Made by a program: the position numbers and the translations under genes
Notes under the pieces: generated by a model
Seen by the model: the letters and a program-made list of their open reading frames with translations, nothing else
The model's database searches: none
What the model was told of the DNA's origin: nothing
Assembly (NCBI RefSeq): GCF_001426865.1
Contig: NZ_LMFO01000023.1
Span: forward strand, 589,184 to 648,914
Length of the DNA stretch: 59,731 nucleotides
Direction: 5' to 3'
From: Paenibacillus sp. Root52
Lineage (GTDB): Bacteria > Bacillota > Bacilli > Paenibacillales > Paenibacillaceae
Shown: positions 1 through 8,884 of the stretch, one piece after another
Layout of the letters: each line of letters begins with the position of its first letter
How positions within the stretch are numbered: the stretch's first letter is position 1

Positions 1-58
1 TAGCCTCTTTTTTTATCTTCTCCGAATACGTTTTATACTTTTGTCCTTTAATCGCCAT
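1..58 (-). CDS. IS3-family transposase OrfA, N-terminal fragment
   Basis: Only the first 19 codons are in the window. They read MAIKGQKYKTYSEKIKKEA, which resembles the basic start of the helix-turn-helix OrfA proteins of IS3/IS150-type elements. The ATG is at 58-56 and a purine-rich AGGGGG lies about 10 bases before it on the minus strand. The rest of OrfA and the OrfB integrase would lie to the left. The peptide is short, so the call depends partly on the terminal-repeat structure beside it. Confidence 0.6.
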   Translation of the reverse strand, partial: MAIKGQKYKTYSEKIKKEA

Positions 59-134
59 AAAAAATGCACCCCCTAGAATTTCATCGGCTAAACCCAGGGT
101 TTTTTCCAATGTCTATTCTAAGGGGTGCACTCCA
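1..134 (-). mobile_element. IS3-family insertion sequence, left-truncated by window edge
   Basis: One end of an insertion sequence whose body lies outside the window. It carries the start of an OrfA-type transposase reading leftwards. Before that comes a leader with an imperfect inverted repeat, TGCACCCCCTAGAA at 65-78 against TTCTAAGGGGTGCA at 116-129 (one mismatch). Read on the minus strand, the probable terminal repeat starts TGGAGTGCACCCC at about 134. The exact boundary and the target-site duplication cannot be set because the other end is missing. The family call rests on the OrfA N-terminus and the TG-starting end. Confidence 0.6.
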
Positions 135-313
135 CCCAATACATGGAATCCATTAACTATGATGGCGAATTGGAATATGGTCACTTTGTTCGTTGTTACG
201 GAGGAAGTGATTTTGTAGACTGGATTAATGTAGAAAAGTTGAACAGGAGGGGACTCTATAGCATTCCTGAACCTCCTGATGATTCGGAAGTTGGCATAAA
301 GATTGATTTTTAA
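135..313 (+). pseudogene. 3' remnant of an unidentified gene abutting the IS end
   Basis: An open frame runs through the IS boundary and ends with a TAA after 310. Its C-terminal part includes VDWINVEKLNRRGLYSIPEP. The frame is closed by a TAA at 119 inside the IS, and neither the GTG at 125 nor the ATG at 143 has a ribosome binding site. I read it as the tail of a gene cut by the insertion. It could also be a non-coding frame. I do not recognise the family. Confidence 0.35.
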
Positions 314-400
314 TATCGTCTATCTTTCGGTTAAAATAAATTACCTCATTTCATGGCAGACATATCACCGGCCAGTAGATATAAAACAGATACAAGAATC

Positions 401-452
401 AAAAAAAAGCTCCCCATCCATGCCAACCGGCAACGATGGGGAGCTTCTTTTA
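401..452 (-). terminator. Bidirectional rho-independent terminator of the aconitase gene
   Basis: A perfect 12-bp stem, AAGCTCCCCATC at 407-418 with GATGGGGAGCTT at 435-446, encloses a loop that can itself pair (TGCC/GGCA). On the minus strand the stem is followed by a run of eight T, so it should stop transcription coming from the aconitase gene at 485-3199. The plus-strand T-tract is weaker. Confidence 0.9.
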
Positions 453-484
453 TATAACCTTAATGGCACGAATAGTTAATGCAA

Positions 485-3199
485 TTAAGATTTTTTCATC
501 ATTTGACGCAATACAGTTTGCAGGATACCGCCGTTATGGTAGTAATCCACATCAACCATACTGTCCAGACGAGCGATAACAGGGAATTCGAACTGTGTAC
601 CGTCTTCACGAGTTACAGTTACTTTCAACTCTTGTCCTGGTTTCACGTCATTGCTCAGGCCAGTAATGTCGTATGTTTCGCGTCCATTCAGACCCAGGCT
701 AGACCAGCCGTGACCTTCTTGGAATTGCAATGGCATAACGCCCATACCGACGAGGTTACTACGGTGAATCCGCTCGAAACTTTCTGCGATAACGGCTTTG
801 ACGCCGAGCAAGAATGTTCCTTTTGCCGCCCAGTCACGGGAGCTTCCTGTACCATACTCTTTACCTGCGATAACGATCAGGTTCTGTCCTTCATCCTGAT
901 ACTTCATGGAAGCATCGTAGATGGACATTTCTTCGTCTGTTGGCAAGTATTTCGTAATACCACCTTCAGTACCTGGAGCCACTTGGTTACGAATACGGAT
1001 ATTCGCAAACGTACCACGCATCATGACTTCATGGTTACCACGACGTGAGCCGTAGGAATTGAAGTCTTTGCGCTCTACGCCATGCTCTTTCAGGTACAAT
1101 CCAGCCGGGCTGGACGGTGCGATATTACCAGCTGGCGAGATGTGATCCGTTGTTACGGAATCAGCAAGCAATGCCATAACACGTGCAGAACGGATATCTG
1201 CGATATCGTTCAGCTTATCACCAAGCTCTTGGAAGAACGGAGGATTCTGAATGTACGTGGAGTTTGGATCCCACTCGTACAATTCGCCTTCTGGTACAGG
1301 GATGTTGTTCCAACGTTCGTTAGCTGTAAATACGTTCTCGTATTTGTTACGGAACATTTGAGCGTTCAGGGAGCTAGCAATCGCATCCTTGATTTCCTCA
1401 GAGCTAGGCCAGAGGTCTTTCAGGAACACAGGCTCGTTATTTGTATCATAGCCGATTGGATCCACTTCAAAGTCAATATTCACCGTACCCGCAAGTGCGT
1501 ATGCCACAACGAGCGGTGGAGAAGCCAAGTAGTTAGCTTTAACTTGAGCGTGTACACGGCCTTCGAAGTTACGGTTACCAGACAATACAGCCGCTACGGT
1601 CATATCGTTCTCAGCAATAGCTTCGCTTACTTCATCCGGTAGTGGACCGGAGTTACCGATACAAGTTGCACAGCCGTAACCAGCAACGTTGAATCCGAGT
1701 TGATCCAAGTACTCGATCAGACCTGCTTTTTCCAGATACTCGGTAACAACCAAAGATCCTGGAGTCAAGCTGCTTTTCACGTATCCTGGCTTAGTCAAGC
1801 CGCGTTCAACTGCTTTTTTCGCAAGCAAACCTGCTCCAACCATAACACTAGGGTTAGATGTGTTCGTGCAGCTTGTGATGGCTGCGATTACGACAGCTCC
1901 AGCAGCAAGCTCGCTTGTTGAACCATCAGGATGCTTAACAGGTACCTTCTGTTCAAGCTTCTCTTCAGTCAGTCCGTATCCACCTTTATCAACCGGTGTG
2001 CGGATGATGCTATTGAAGCTTTCTTTCATTTGTGTCAGCTCGATGCGGTCTTGTGGACGTTTTGGTCCTGCAAGACTTGGTACAACGGAGCCGAGGTCAA
2101 GTTCAATAACATCTGTAAATTCAGGATCTACTGTTGAAGCAGTCCGGAACATACCTTGAGCTTTGTAGTAAGCTTCAACCAGATCCACTTGCTCATCGGA
2201 ACGGCCTGTGCTGCGCAAGTAGTTCAGCGTTTCGCTATCTACAGGGAAGAAACCGATTGTTGCGCCATATTCAGGTGCCATGTTAGCTACAGTTGCACGG
2301 TCAGCAAGACCGATATTAGCAAGTCCTGGGCCGTAGAACTCTACGAATTTACCAACAACGCCCTTTTTACGAAGCATTTGGGTAACAGTCAGTGCCAGAT
2401 CCGTTGCTGTTGCGCCTTCGCTCAGGCTACCAGTCAATTTGAAACCGATAACGTCAGGTGTAACAAAGTAAAGCGGTTGGCCAAGCATACCTGCTTCAGC
2501 CTCGATCCCGCCAACACCCCAACCTACAACGCCAAGACCGTTGATCATCGTTGTATGGGAGTCAGTACCTACGAGAGAGTCTGGGAATACAACCGTTTCG
2601 CCGTCAACTGTTTTGGTTGCAGCAACGGAAGCTAGGTACTCCAAGTTTACTTGGTGAACGATCCCTGTGGACGGTGGAACCGCACGGAAGTTGTTGAACG
2701 CCGTTTGCGCCCAACGCAAGAAACGGTAACGCTCTTCGTTACGCTCGAATTCAACCTTGATATTGTAGTCAAGGGCATCGTTTGTTCCGAATGCATCTAC
2801 CATAACGGAGTGGTCAATAACGAGGTCAACCGGTACGAGCGGGTTGATCTGTTTTGGATCGCCGCCTGCTTTTTTAACGGTATCACGCATTGCAGCAAGG
2901 TCAACGACAACAGGTACGCCGGTGAAGTCTTGCAGAACGATACGTGCAGGAATAAATGGAATTTCTTTGTTATTGTCACGGCCATCTGCCCAGCCGGTCA
3001 ATTGTTTCACATGTTCTTCGGTAATTGCGTGTCCATCGAATTGACGAACTGCTGCTTCAAGCAGCACTTTAATAGAGAAGGGAAGCTTGGAAAGGTCGCC
3101 GTAGCCGCCTTCCTGAATCGCATCTAAACTGTAGTAGCGGTAAGACTTGCCTCCGACCTCAAGACTGCGTGCGGCGGAGAAATGGTTCTTGGCTGACAT
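485..3199 (-). CDS. citB: Aconitate hydratase (AcnA type)
   Basis: Interconverts citrate and isocitrate in the TCA cycle through a 4Fe-4S cluster. The 904-residue length is normal for the AcnA/IRP1 type. The three expected cluster cysteines are visible: C444 in SCTNTSNPS, and C510 and C513 in GYGCATCIGNSG. This spacing corresponds to C437/C503/C506 of IRP1, whose relatives also bind RNA when the cluster is lost. The C-terminal swivel domain carries GSSRDWAAKG. The ATG at 3199 follows AAGGAGG at good spacing. The gene is monocistronic, with its own terminator at 401-452. Several long open frames on the opposite strand are shadows. The symbol follows Bacillus usage (acnA elsewhere). Confidence 0.97.
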   Translation of the reverse strand: MSAKNHFSAARSLEVGGKSYRYYSLDAIQEGGYGDLSKLPFSIKVLLEAAVRQFDGHAITEEHVKQLTGWADGRDNNKEIPFIPARIVLQDFTGVPVVVDLAAMRDTVKKAGGDPKQINPLVPVDLVIDHSVMVDAFGTNDALDYNIKVEFERNEERYRFLRWAQTAFNNFRAVPPSTGIVHQVNLEYLASVAATKTVDGETVVFPDSLVGTDSHTTMINGLGVVGWGVGGIEAEAGMLGQPLYFVTPDVIGFKLTGSLSEGATATDLALTVTQMLRKKGVVGKFVEFYGPGLANIGLADRATVANMAPEYGATIGFFPVDSETLNYLRSTGRSDEQVDLVEAYYKAQGMFRTASTVDPEFTDVIELDLGSVVPSLAGPKRPQDRIELTQMKESFNSIIRTPVDKGGYGLTEEKLEQKVPVKHPDGSTSELAAGAVVIAAITSCTNTSNPSVMVGAGLLAKKAVERGLTKPGYVKSSLTPGSLVVTEYLEKAGLIEYLDQLGFNVAGYGCATCIGNSGPLPDEVSEAIAENDMTVAAVLSGNRNFEGRVHAQVKANYLASPPLVVAYALAGTVNIDFEVDPIGYDTNNEPVFLKDLWPSSEEIKDAIASSLNAQMFRNKYENVFTANERWNNIPVPEGELYEWDPNSTYIQNPPFFQELGDKLNDIADIRSARVMALLADSVTTDHISPAGNIAPSSPAGLYLKEHGVERKDFNSYGSRRGNHEVMMRGTFANIRIRNQVAPGTEGGITKYLPTDEEMSIYDASMKYQDEGQNLIVIAGKEYGTGSSRDWAAKGTFLLGVKAVIAESFERIHRSNLVGMGVMPLQFQEGHGWSSLGLNGRETYDITGLSNDVKPGQELKVTVTREDGTQFEFPVIARLDSMVDVDYYHNGGILQTVLRQMMKKS

Positions 3200-3563
3200 A
3201 CATGTACCTCCTTAAAAATGTGTCGGTGAGATGAAGAAGACATTCATTTAAATGAAGAACAGGCCTTCATCGCTCCGTGTTCTTGTTCGTTGGTTTCATT
3301 AGGTGAAACATAATTTCATAATCGTAACTTTAGTTTTAAGTATACCGTTTCAAGAGGTCTACGTAAAGGGCTTTTTGCCTGTGAAATCCTGCTTTTTAAA
3401 AAGAATGAAGGCGTTTTCTCGTAAAGAGCAAGTTCGTATCATTTGGATTTCAGAAGGCGTACTCATACAACCCGGTGGGTTCTCATAGATATAGAAGGAG
3501 TTTTATTGTGCATATCGGTGGGAGATCGTCCAAACACAGCTTATGCCGAAGGGGGACAACAGC
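3200..3563. other. Divergent intergenic region between citB and the amidase gene
   Basis: It holds the two palindromes listed separately and presumably both divergent promoters. A good ribosome binding site (AAGGAG at 3495-3500) precedes a GTG at 3508 and a TTG at 3506. These open short frames (51 codons from the GTG, 32 from the TTG) that overlap the amidase start. I see no convincing full-length gene here. Confidence 0.4.
3243..3309. promoter_or_regulatory. Two palindromes upstream of citB (possible operators)
   Basis: TTCATTTAAATGAA at 3243-3256 is a perfect 14-bp palindrome 44 bases before the aconitase start. GTTTCA-N5-TGAAAC at 3293-3309 is a second perfect dyad further upstream. Aconitase genes of Bacillus are repressed by CcpC/CcpA/CodY-type regulators, so operators here are expected. 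I cannot assign either palindrome to a named regulator. Confidence 0.4.
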
Positions 3564-4562
3564 TTGGAACGGGAATGGAAGAGTGCCTTGTATACGTATG
3601 TTAACCAATATAATCGCTGCGAGATTGACTACCGCCCACAGACAAGCGAACGTATTGTAACCGATCCTGCGTTTGTTCTGGATCGGGGCGAGCGTATGGC
3701 GAGATTAGACGAGTGGTATCGTAGGCGGCGCGCTGTGCCGTTGCGGAGTGAGACCAGCGCCAAAATCATACGTACGGTTACCGAGAGTCCGGAAGAATCC
3801 GTGGTGGATGTGCAGCTATACAGCAGATTATTTTATGAGAAAAGCGGCATGACTCATCGCGAAGATCGAATCGAGCGGGAGCGGTTGACCTTTCTACGGC
3901 AGAACGGAACTTGGACGATTACACGGGTAGAACGGGAGGTACCCGAACGCCGCCCTCCTGGAGCGAGTCGCCCTTTTCAGCAGGCTGATTTTGTACAGGC
4001 GATGAATCGACCTTTACTCAATCACGATGTGCTTAGGCAGGGGCGCAGCTCCCGTCAGCAATTGTATCGCCGAGATTTAGCGGTTGCGTATGCGGATCGT
4101 TGGTGGAATACAGGCAATCCGGCATTTGAAGAATTCGAGGTGGATTGCACCAATTACGTGTCCCAGTGCCTCTTTGCAGGGGAGGCACCCATCCACTATA
4201 CTGGTAGAAGAGAAGCGGGCTGGTGGTATAAAGGTTATGTAAATGGCACGGAGATGTGGAGCTATAGCTGGGCGGTATCGAACAGTTTGGAGCGTTATTT
4301 GTCCAGTAGCATTTGGGGCTTGTCCGCAACGGTAGTGGAGCGTCCTGAGCAACTGATGCTGGGGGATGTTATTCTCTACGATTGGGATGGGGATGGTCGC
4401 TTTCAGCATAGCACGGTGGTAACCGCCTTTGATGCTGGTGGCATGCCGCTTGTTAACGCACATACAGTCAGCAGTCGTCACCGTTACTGGGATTACCAGG
4501 ACTCTTACGCTTGGACAGAGCGTACGGTGTATCGGCTTTTTCACATTGCAGACGAATTTTGA
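3564..4562 (+). CDS. Putative amidase-domain protein (Amidase_6 family)
   Basis: The C-terminal half (about the last 170 residues) matches the putative amidase domain of Firmicutes, a CHAP/NlpC-like cysteine hydrolase fold. The likely catalytic Cys is in DCTNYVSQCLFAG, with WWY and the His of FQHSTVVTAF further on. The N-terminal half is charged, rich in Arg and Glu, and of unknown role. No signal peptide is visible. I place the start at the TTG at 3564 because AAGGGGGA (3549-3556) sits seven bases before it. The in-frame ATG at 3543 has no ribosome binding site. The substrate is unknown; peptidoglycan is plausible from the fold. It is transcribed away from citB and followed by ddl. Confidence 0.75.
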   Translation: MEREWKSALYTYVNQYNRCEIDYRPQTSERIVTDPAFVLDRGERMARLDEWYRRRRAVPLRSETSAKIIRTVTESPEESVVDVQLYSRLFYEKSGMTHREDRIERERLTFLRQNGTWTITRVEREVPERRPPGASRPFQQADFVQAMNRPLLNHDVLRQGRSSRQQLYRRDLAVAYADRWWNTGNPAFEEFEVDCTNYVSQCLFAGEAPIHYTGRREAGWWYKGYVNGTEMWSYSWAVSNSLERYLSSSIWGLSATVVERPEQLMLGDVILYDWDGDGRFQHSTVVTAFDAGGMPLVNAHTVSSRHRYWDYQDSYAWTERTVYRLFHIADEF

Positions 4563-4707
4563 GTATGTTCTCACAGGGAAAGAACTTGTTTTCGGTGACG
4601 AGCCAAGCCCATTCCGTGTAAAATAAGATCAGTACAGAATAACAATGGTGCCTGTCATGATTACGTTCATGATGAAGGCATGATGCACAGATAATCGGAG
4701 GTTACGC

Positions 4708-5808
4708 ATGAGTATGGATAAATTAAAAGTAGGCGTCGTTTATGGCGGGAAATCTGGCGAGCACGAGGTATCGCTGCAAACGGCGTTTGCTGTAACAAAT
4801 GCATTTGATTATGAGAAGTATGAACTAGTTCCTTTTTATATCTCTAAGCAAGGTACGTGGAAAAAAGGTTCTGTGATGCATGCGCCATTCGCGCGGATCG
4901 AAGACCTGAAGCTGGAACAAGCTGCGGGCGGAACACAGGAAGCGCTGAATGCGCTATTCGGTCGCCTGTACGGTGGAGAAGAAGCTTTGGACGTGATGTT
5001 CCCACTGCTGCACGGCACATTCGGTGAAGACGGAACGATCCAAGGTATGTTCGAGATGGCAGATATGCCTTACGTTGGTGCGGGTGTACTCGCCTCAGCA
5101 GGTGGTATGGATAAAGTGGTGATGAAGAAATTGTTCGCACAGGCGGGTATTGACCAATGTGCCTTCACGTATTTCAACGCGACACAATGGAAACAATCTG
5201 AGCACGAAATGATCGTTCAGGTTGAAGATCAGCTGGGTTATCCATGCTTTATCAAGCCGGCAAACCTGGGTTCAAGTGTGGGCATTTCCAAAGCACGCAA
5301 CCGGGATGAACTGAAGACAGCTGTAGAATTCGCACTTCGTTATGATACGAAGGTGGTCATTGAGGAGTTCGTTGAAGCACGTGAAGTCGAGGTGAGTGTG
5401 CTAGGAAACGATGAACCGATGGCTTCGGTGCCAGGAGAAATCGTATCCTCCGGTGAATATTATGATTATGCTGCCAAGTACATTGACGGACAATCACAGA
5501 TGTTGATTCCTGCACCACTCGATCCAGAAGCAGCAGATCGTATTCGTGAAGCGGCGTTGCAGGCATTTCGTGCAATCGAAGGCAATGGTATCTCCCGCGC
5601 GGACTTTTTCATCCGCAAATCGGATGGCGCTTTGCTTATTAATGAAGTGAACACAATGCCAGGTTTCACACCGTACAGCATGTATCCTTTGCTGTGGCGT
5701 GAAACGGGTGTAGCGTATGCGGAGTTGCTGGATCGCATGATTGAGCTGGCTCTGGAGCGATACAACCGCAAACAGGCGCTGAACTACGAGAACGGCGTGC
5801 AAGCGTAA
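4708..5808 (+). CDS. ddl: D-alanine--D-alanine ligase
   Basis: Joins two D-alanines using ATP to supply the terminal dipeptide of peptidoglycan precursors. The 366 residues fit the family. The N-terminal KVGVVYGGKSGEHEVSLQTA is the family signature. The ATP-grasp domain includes PCFIKPANLGSSVGISKA, and the C-terminal NEVNTMPGFTPYSMYP carries metal ligands and the omega-loop region. The GFTPYSMYP pattern is of ordinary D-Ala-D-Ala type. The ATG at 4708 has GGAGGT before it. It stands alone between the amidase gene and a small conserved-looking gene. Confidence 0.97.
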   Translation: MSMDKLKVGVVYGGKSGEHEVSLQTAFAVTNAFDYEKYELVPFYISKQGTWKKGSVMHAPFARIEDLKLEQAAGGTQEALNALFGRLYGGEEALDVMFPLLHGTFGEDGTIQGMFEMADMPYVGAGVLASAGGMDKVVMKKLFAQAGIDQCAFTYFNATQWKQSEHEMIVQVEDQLGYPCFIKPANLGSSVGISKARNRDELKTAVEFALRYDTKVVIEEFVEAREVEVSVLGNDEPMASVPGEIVSSGEYYDYAAKYIDGQSQMLIPAPLDPEAADRIREAALQAFRAIEGNGISRADFFIRKSDGALLINEVNTMPGFTPYSMYPLLWRETGVAYAELLDRMIELALERYNRKQALNYENGVQA

Positions 5809-5865
5809 TTTTGGATTATATAAAATGATCTTATTATTTACACGCTAATTTAAGGAGGGATAGGC

Positions 5866-6183
5866 ATGGGATTTCAGACTGAATTCAATTCCGTATGCAA
5901 ATTCAAAAGCGAACAAGAACTATTCGAGCTGCTTGAATATGGCCGTGGCAAAATGGTTAAACAAGGATTCCGTGTGTTCCCTACCGGACAGAAAGTCATT
6001 GCGTACACACCGGACAATGTGGCGGTTGCCATCGTGAAGATTGTCGCTTCCATTGCGGAAATTAACTTCCAAAATCAAGAGGTGACCGAAGTAGAGATGC
6101 AACTCATCCGTAAATTAACGGAAGAAGAGTCACGCGTCCAGACTGCACTTGCGGACGAGATGTTCTTCGGAGAGCAGGCGTAG
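5866..6183 (+). CDS. Small protein of unknown function, 105 residues
   Basis: A clean small gene: AAGGAGG precedes the ATG at 5866, and codon use is like its neighbours. The soluble product starts MGFQTEFNSVCKFKSEQELF. It alternates charged helix and hydrophobic strand (GFRVFPTGQKVIAYTP, VAVAIVKIVA) and ends in an acidic helix with EMFFGEQA. No signal peptide, membrane segment or metal motif is visible. It vaguely recalls the short DUF2584-type proteins of Bacillus, but I cannot support that. It lies between ddl and uvsE, probably with its own promoter in the 57-base gap. Confidence 0.8.
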   Translation: MGFQTEFNSVCKFKSEQELFELLEYGRGKMVKQGFRVFPTGQKVIAYTPDNVAVAIVKIVASIAEINFQNQEVTEVEMQLIRKLTEEESRVQTALADEMFFGEQA

Positions 6184-6316
6184 GGTTAATCGTCCAATTT
6201 AGCGCCTGAACGATTATGGTCTTTCGTTTAGGGTAAAACTTGGTTATATACAAGTTGGCAAAGCTCGGCGTATCAGAGTCGGGCAGAATTGCCGCCCATA
6301 GAGAGGAAGAACCTTC

Positions 6317-7318
6317 ATGCTCGTGCGTTTTGGTTACGTGGCTATGTCTGTGCTTGTGGAGAATGCTTCACCATCGCGCACAATGACCATGGCCAGCTTC
6401 AAAAAGATCGAAGACAGGCAAGCAGCCATTCGTAAGCTGGAACGGATCGCGGCTGAGAATCTACACAATACGTTACGATTACTCAGACATAATCGCGGGA
6501 GTCATATTCATGTTTATCGTTTCTCCTCCAAATTAATTCCACTCGCAACGCATGAGGATCTAAGTGATTGGGATCCATTTCCGGCACTGAAATCTGATTT
6601 TGCAGCGATAGGTGAATTTGTGAAGGAGAATCAGATGCGTGTATCGTTTCACCCTGATCATTTTACGGTACTCAGTACACCTCGTGAGGAAGTGCTGCGT
6701 AATTCGATCAAGGACCTGCGCCATCATGTGCGGATGCTGGATGCAATGGGTCTGAATGCAACTGCCAAGAATAATATACATATTGGTGGTGCATATGGGG
6801 ACAAGCCTTCTGCAGCACTTCGTTTTGAAGAGAACTTTATGAAGCTGGACAGGGATATTCAAGAGCGGATCACGCTCGAAAATGATGATAAAACTTTCAA
6901 TATGCCCGAAACTCTAGCGGTGTGTGAACATTTAGGGCTACCGATGGTACTAGATATTCATCATCAGTGGGTCAACAACGAAGGTGAAAAGCCTTGGGAA
7001 CTGTGGCCTAACATTTTGAAAACGTGGACGTCACCCCTTGCCCAGGCAGATTCACCAGCGGATCGCCCACTCCCACCTAAGATTCATGTGTCCAGCCCGA
7101 AGAGTGAGAAAGACCCGCGTGGTCATGCGGACGGTGTAGAGGTAGAGCCGTTGCTGGATTTTTTAAGGCACATTGCTGCAGATACTCCTGCGCTGGATGT
7201 TATGATTGAGGCCAAACGTAAAGATGAAGCGTTGGTTCAATTGATGCAGAAGCTAGCGTTCTATCACGAAGAGGGCGTGGAGTGGGTAGACGAATCAACG
7301 GTCATTATTCATCCCTAG
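6317..7318 (+). CDS. uvsE: UV DNA damage endonuclease
   Basis: Nicks DNA 5' of UV photoproducts, starting an excision pathway independent of UvrABC. The 333 residues fit the bacterial UVDE family, a TIM barrel with a metal cluster. The N-terminal MLVRFGYVAMSV, the RKLERIAAENLHNTLRLLRHN segment (listed here only by its 6429-6500 position), RVSFHPDHFTVL, HIGGAYGDK, ERITLENDD, LDIHHQWVN and KIHVSSPKS follow the expected order of barrel strands with His/Glu/Asp ligands. The ATG at 6317 follows AGAGGAAG. UvsE is known to protect Bacillus spores, which fits a spore former. Confidence 0.95.
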   Translation: MLVRFGYVAMSVLVENASPSRTMTMASFKKIEDRQAAIRKLERIAAENLHNTLRLLRHNRGSHIHVYRFSSKLIPLATHEDLSDWDPFPALKSDFAAIGEFVKENQMRVSFHPDHFTVLSTPREEVLRNSIKDLRHHVRMLDAMGLNATAKNNIHIGGAYGDKPSAALRFEENFMKLDRDIQERITLENDDKTFNMPETLAVCEHLGLPMVLDIHHQWVNNEGEKPWELWPNILKTWTSPLAQADSPADRPLPPKIHVSSPKSEKDPRGHADGVEVEPLLDFLRHIAADTPALDVMIEAKRKDEALVQLMQKLAFYHEEGVEWVDESTVIIHP

Positions 7319-7417
7319 TGCCAAAAGAGGCTTAGGCAACTAGAAACTTTACCTCCAAAGGGACGTATACTTCTAACAAGTATTTTAATTTTTTCGTAGA
7401 TTGATATAGAAAGTAGA

Positions 7418-8290
7418 GTGAACGCTTTGAATGAGAAGGAAAAGACACCTTATGTCGTGACAAGCAAAAGCTATACTGCCGTTGCCATCAACGCAGCTTC
7501 CAAAGCTGGAGAGTGGATCAAGAGTCGCCTTGGAACGGTAAGTGAACTCGGAATTAAGTATTCTCCGCAAGATCTGGTAACCGAAGTGGACAAAGGAGCG
7601 GAACAGATGATCCGCCGCCTGATTCTCACGCATTTTCCTCACCATGCTATTCTGGGTGAAGAGGGCGTGGAGCCGGGGCCTGAAGCTTCCGCTAGAGCGC
7701 TCCAAGAGATTCAAGATGAGGAGTATCTTTGGATTGTTGACCCCGTGGATGGCACGACCAATTTCGTGCATGGATTTCCGTTCTTTTCGGTATCTATCGC
7801 ATTAGCACATCGTGGTGAAGTTATTGTAGGCGTTATTTACGATCCTTCACGGGATGAATTATTTGTAGCTGAAAAAGGAAAAGGTGCCTACGTTCATGGT
7901 AATCGTATGGGTGTATCTGGAGAGCAAGAGTTGGCACATAGCCTTGTCGCTGTTGGCTTCCCTGCTGATCCTAACTATACCCTGCCGATTAATATGGCTG
8001 CTGTACAAGCGCTTGCCCCACAGGTGCGTAATCTACGTGCTGGTGGTTCAGCTGCATTACATCTGGCTTATGTTGCTGCGGGACGACTTAGCGCTTATAC
8101 GGAAATCGGACTGAAACCATGGGATATTGCAGCAGGCGCACTACTCGTTGCAGAGTCTGGTGGCACAATCACAGATACGGTTGGAACACCGTACGATCTG
8201 TCTGTTAGCCATATCGTCGCGAGTAATGGCAAAATTCATGAGGCTCTGACAGGTGTACTGAAGGAAGCCAAAGCTACGGGTATGGAGTGA
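7418..8290 (+). CDS. Inositol monophosphatase family phosphatase
   Basis: A Mg2+-dependent sugar or inositol phosphate phosphatase of the IMPase/FIG superfamily. The expected motifs are GEEG near residue 86, DPVDGTTNFVHG near 107-118 (metal-binding DxxDGT) and WDIAAGALLVAESGG near the C-terminus. The 290 residues are typical. The first codon is GTG at 7418 with a poor ribosome binding site; no better in-frame start is visible. The substrate may be inositol phosphate, fructose-1,6-bisphosphate, NADP or another sugar phosphate, and sequence alone does not decide. Confidence 0.9.
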   Translation: MNALNEKEKTPYVVTSKSYTAVAINAASKAGEWIKSRLGTVSELGIKYSPQDLVTEVDKGAEQMIRRLILTHFPHHAILGEEGVEPGPEASARALQEIQDEEYLWIVDPVDGTTNFVHGFPFFSVSIALAHRGEVIVGVIYDPSRDELFVAEKGKGAYVHGNRMGVSGEQELAHSLVAVGFPADPNYTLPINMAAVQALAPQVRNLRAGGSAALHLAYVAAGRLSAYTEIGLKPWDIAAGALLVAESGGTITDTVGTPYDLSVSHIVASNGKIHEALTGVLKEAKATGME

Positions 8291-8360
8291 GCGTCACTTA
8301 TCCAAGCTTGAATAACTTGTCATCGTAAACATGTGAATTCAATCAAAGGAGCGAATACCA

Positions 8361-8654
8361 ATGGATGAATCCAAAGAACTGGAACAACGGCTCAGAGATA
8401 TGCTGATGGAAGGGGACATGGAGGACTCCGGCGACGCCGAACAGCGTGAACGCCAAATGATTCTTCCCAAATATGAAGTGCGGATCCAGACGGAGCGCGA
8501 TCCCATTGTCGAAGAAACGTTGAAATTCCGGCAATTAGCACGTGAAGTAGACGATCGTTATGATCGTTATCTGGAGCGAGCTGTTGGTAACAAACCGGAT
8601 ACTGACACAGTGGATCCCAATCATTCTAAAGATGCAGATCCGTCGCAAACTTAA
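8361..8654 (+). CDS. Small acidic hypothetical protein, 97 residues
   Basis: A good start (AAAGGAGCG before the ATG at 8361) and a strong hairpin after the gene support a real small gene. The product is highly charged, predicted helical in the first 75 residues (MDESKELEQRLRDMLMEGDM, then REVDDRYDRYLERAVG), with a disordered polar tail. No signal peptide or membrane helix is present. I do not recognise the family. It follows the IMPase gene after a 70-base gap. Confidence 0.7.
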   Translation: MDESKELEQRLRDMLMEGDMEDSGDAEQRERQMILPKYEVRIQTERDPIVEETLKFRQLAREVDDRYDRYLERAVGNKPDTDTVDPNHSKDADPSQT

Positions 8655-8710
8655 CCAATGGCCAATGTATGACTGTAATTAGACATAGCCAACGAATAAG
8701 AATGAACGAA

Positions 8711-8743
8711 ATAACAGGTTATCCCGTCCGGGAAACCTGTTAT
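8711..8743 (+). terminator. Strong hairpin after the 97-residue gene
   Basis: ATAACAGGTT at 8711-8720 pairs with AACCTGTTAT at 8734-8743. An inner TCCCG/CGGGA stem extends the helix to about 15 bp with a two-base loop. The following T-tract is short (TTCAT), so it could be a terminator or an mRNA-stabilising hairpin. Confidence 0.65.
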
Positions 8744-8837
8744 TTCATGTGCTCCACCTGTGGTGGGGACAACCTCTACTTCAAAATGATAGAATAGAAT
8801 GACACGCACTTATGTCATTAGAATGACGGATGTACTA

Positions 8838-8843
8838 TATAAT
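8838..8843 (+). promoter_or_regulatory. TATAAT -10 box upstream of the SGNH hydrolase gene
   Basis: A consensus TATAAT lies 41 bases before the ATG at 8885. No good -35 box is seen. Two direct copies of TAGAATGAC (8795-8803 and 8819-8827) and an AATGAC-N10-GTCATT dyad (8798-8819) lie where an activator could bind. Only the -10 is well supported. Confidence 0.45.
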
Positions 8844-8884
8844 CGTGTAAAATGATAGATTCGCGAAAAGGAGTGTTAACGAGA

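Noticed and set aside
479..3127. Several open frames of 60-190 codons on the plus strand opposite the aconitase gene
   Set aside because: They have no ribosome binding sites and no recognisable domains, and they are complementary to a well-supported gene; they arise from its codon bias.
3303..3488. A 61-codon plus-strand frame in the citB-amidase intergenic region
   Set aside because: No ribosome binding site, and it overlaps the upstream dyad and the region expected to hold both divergent promoters.
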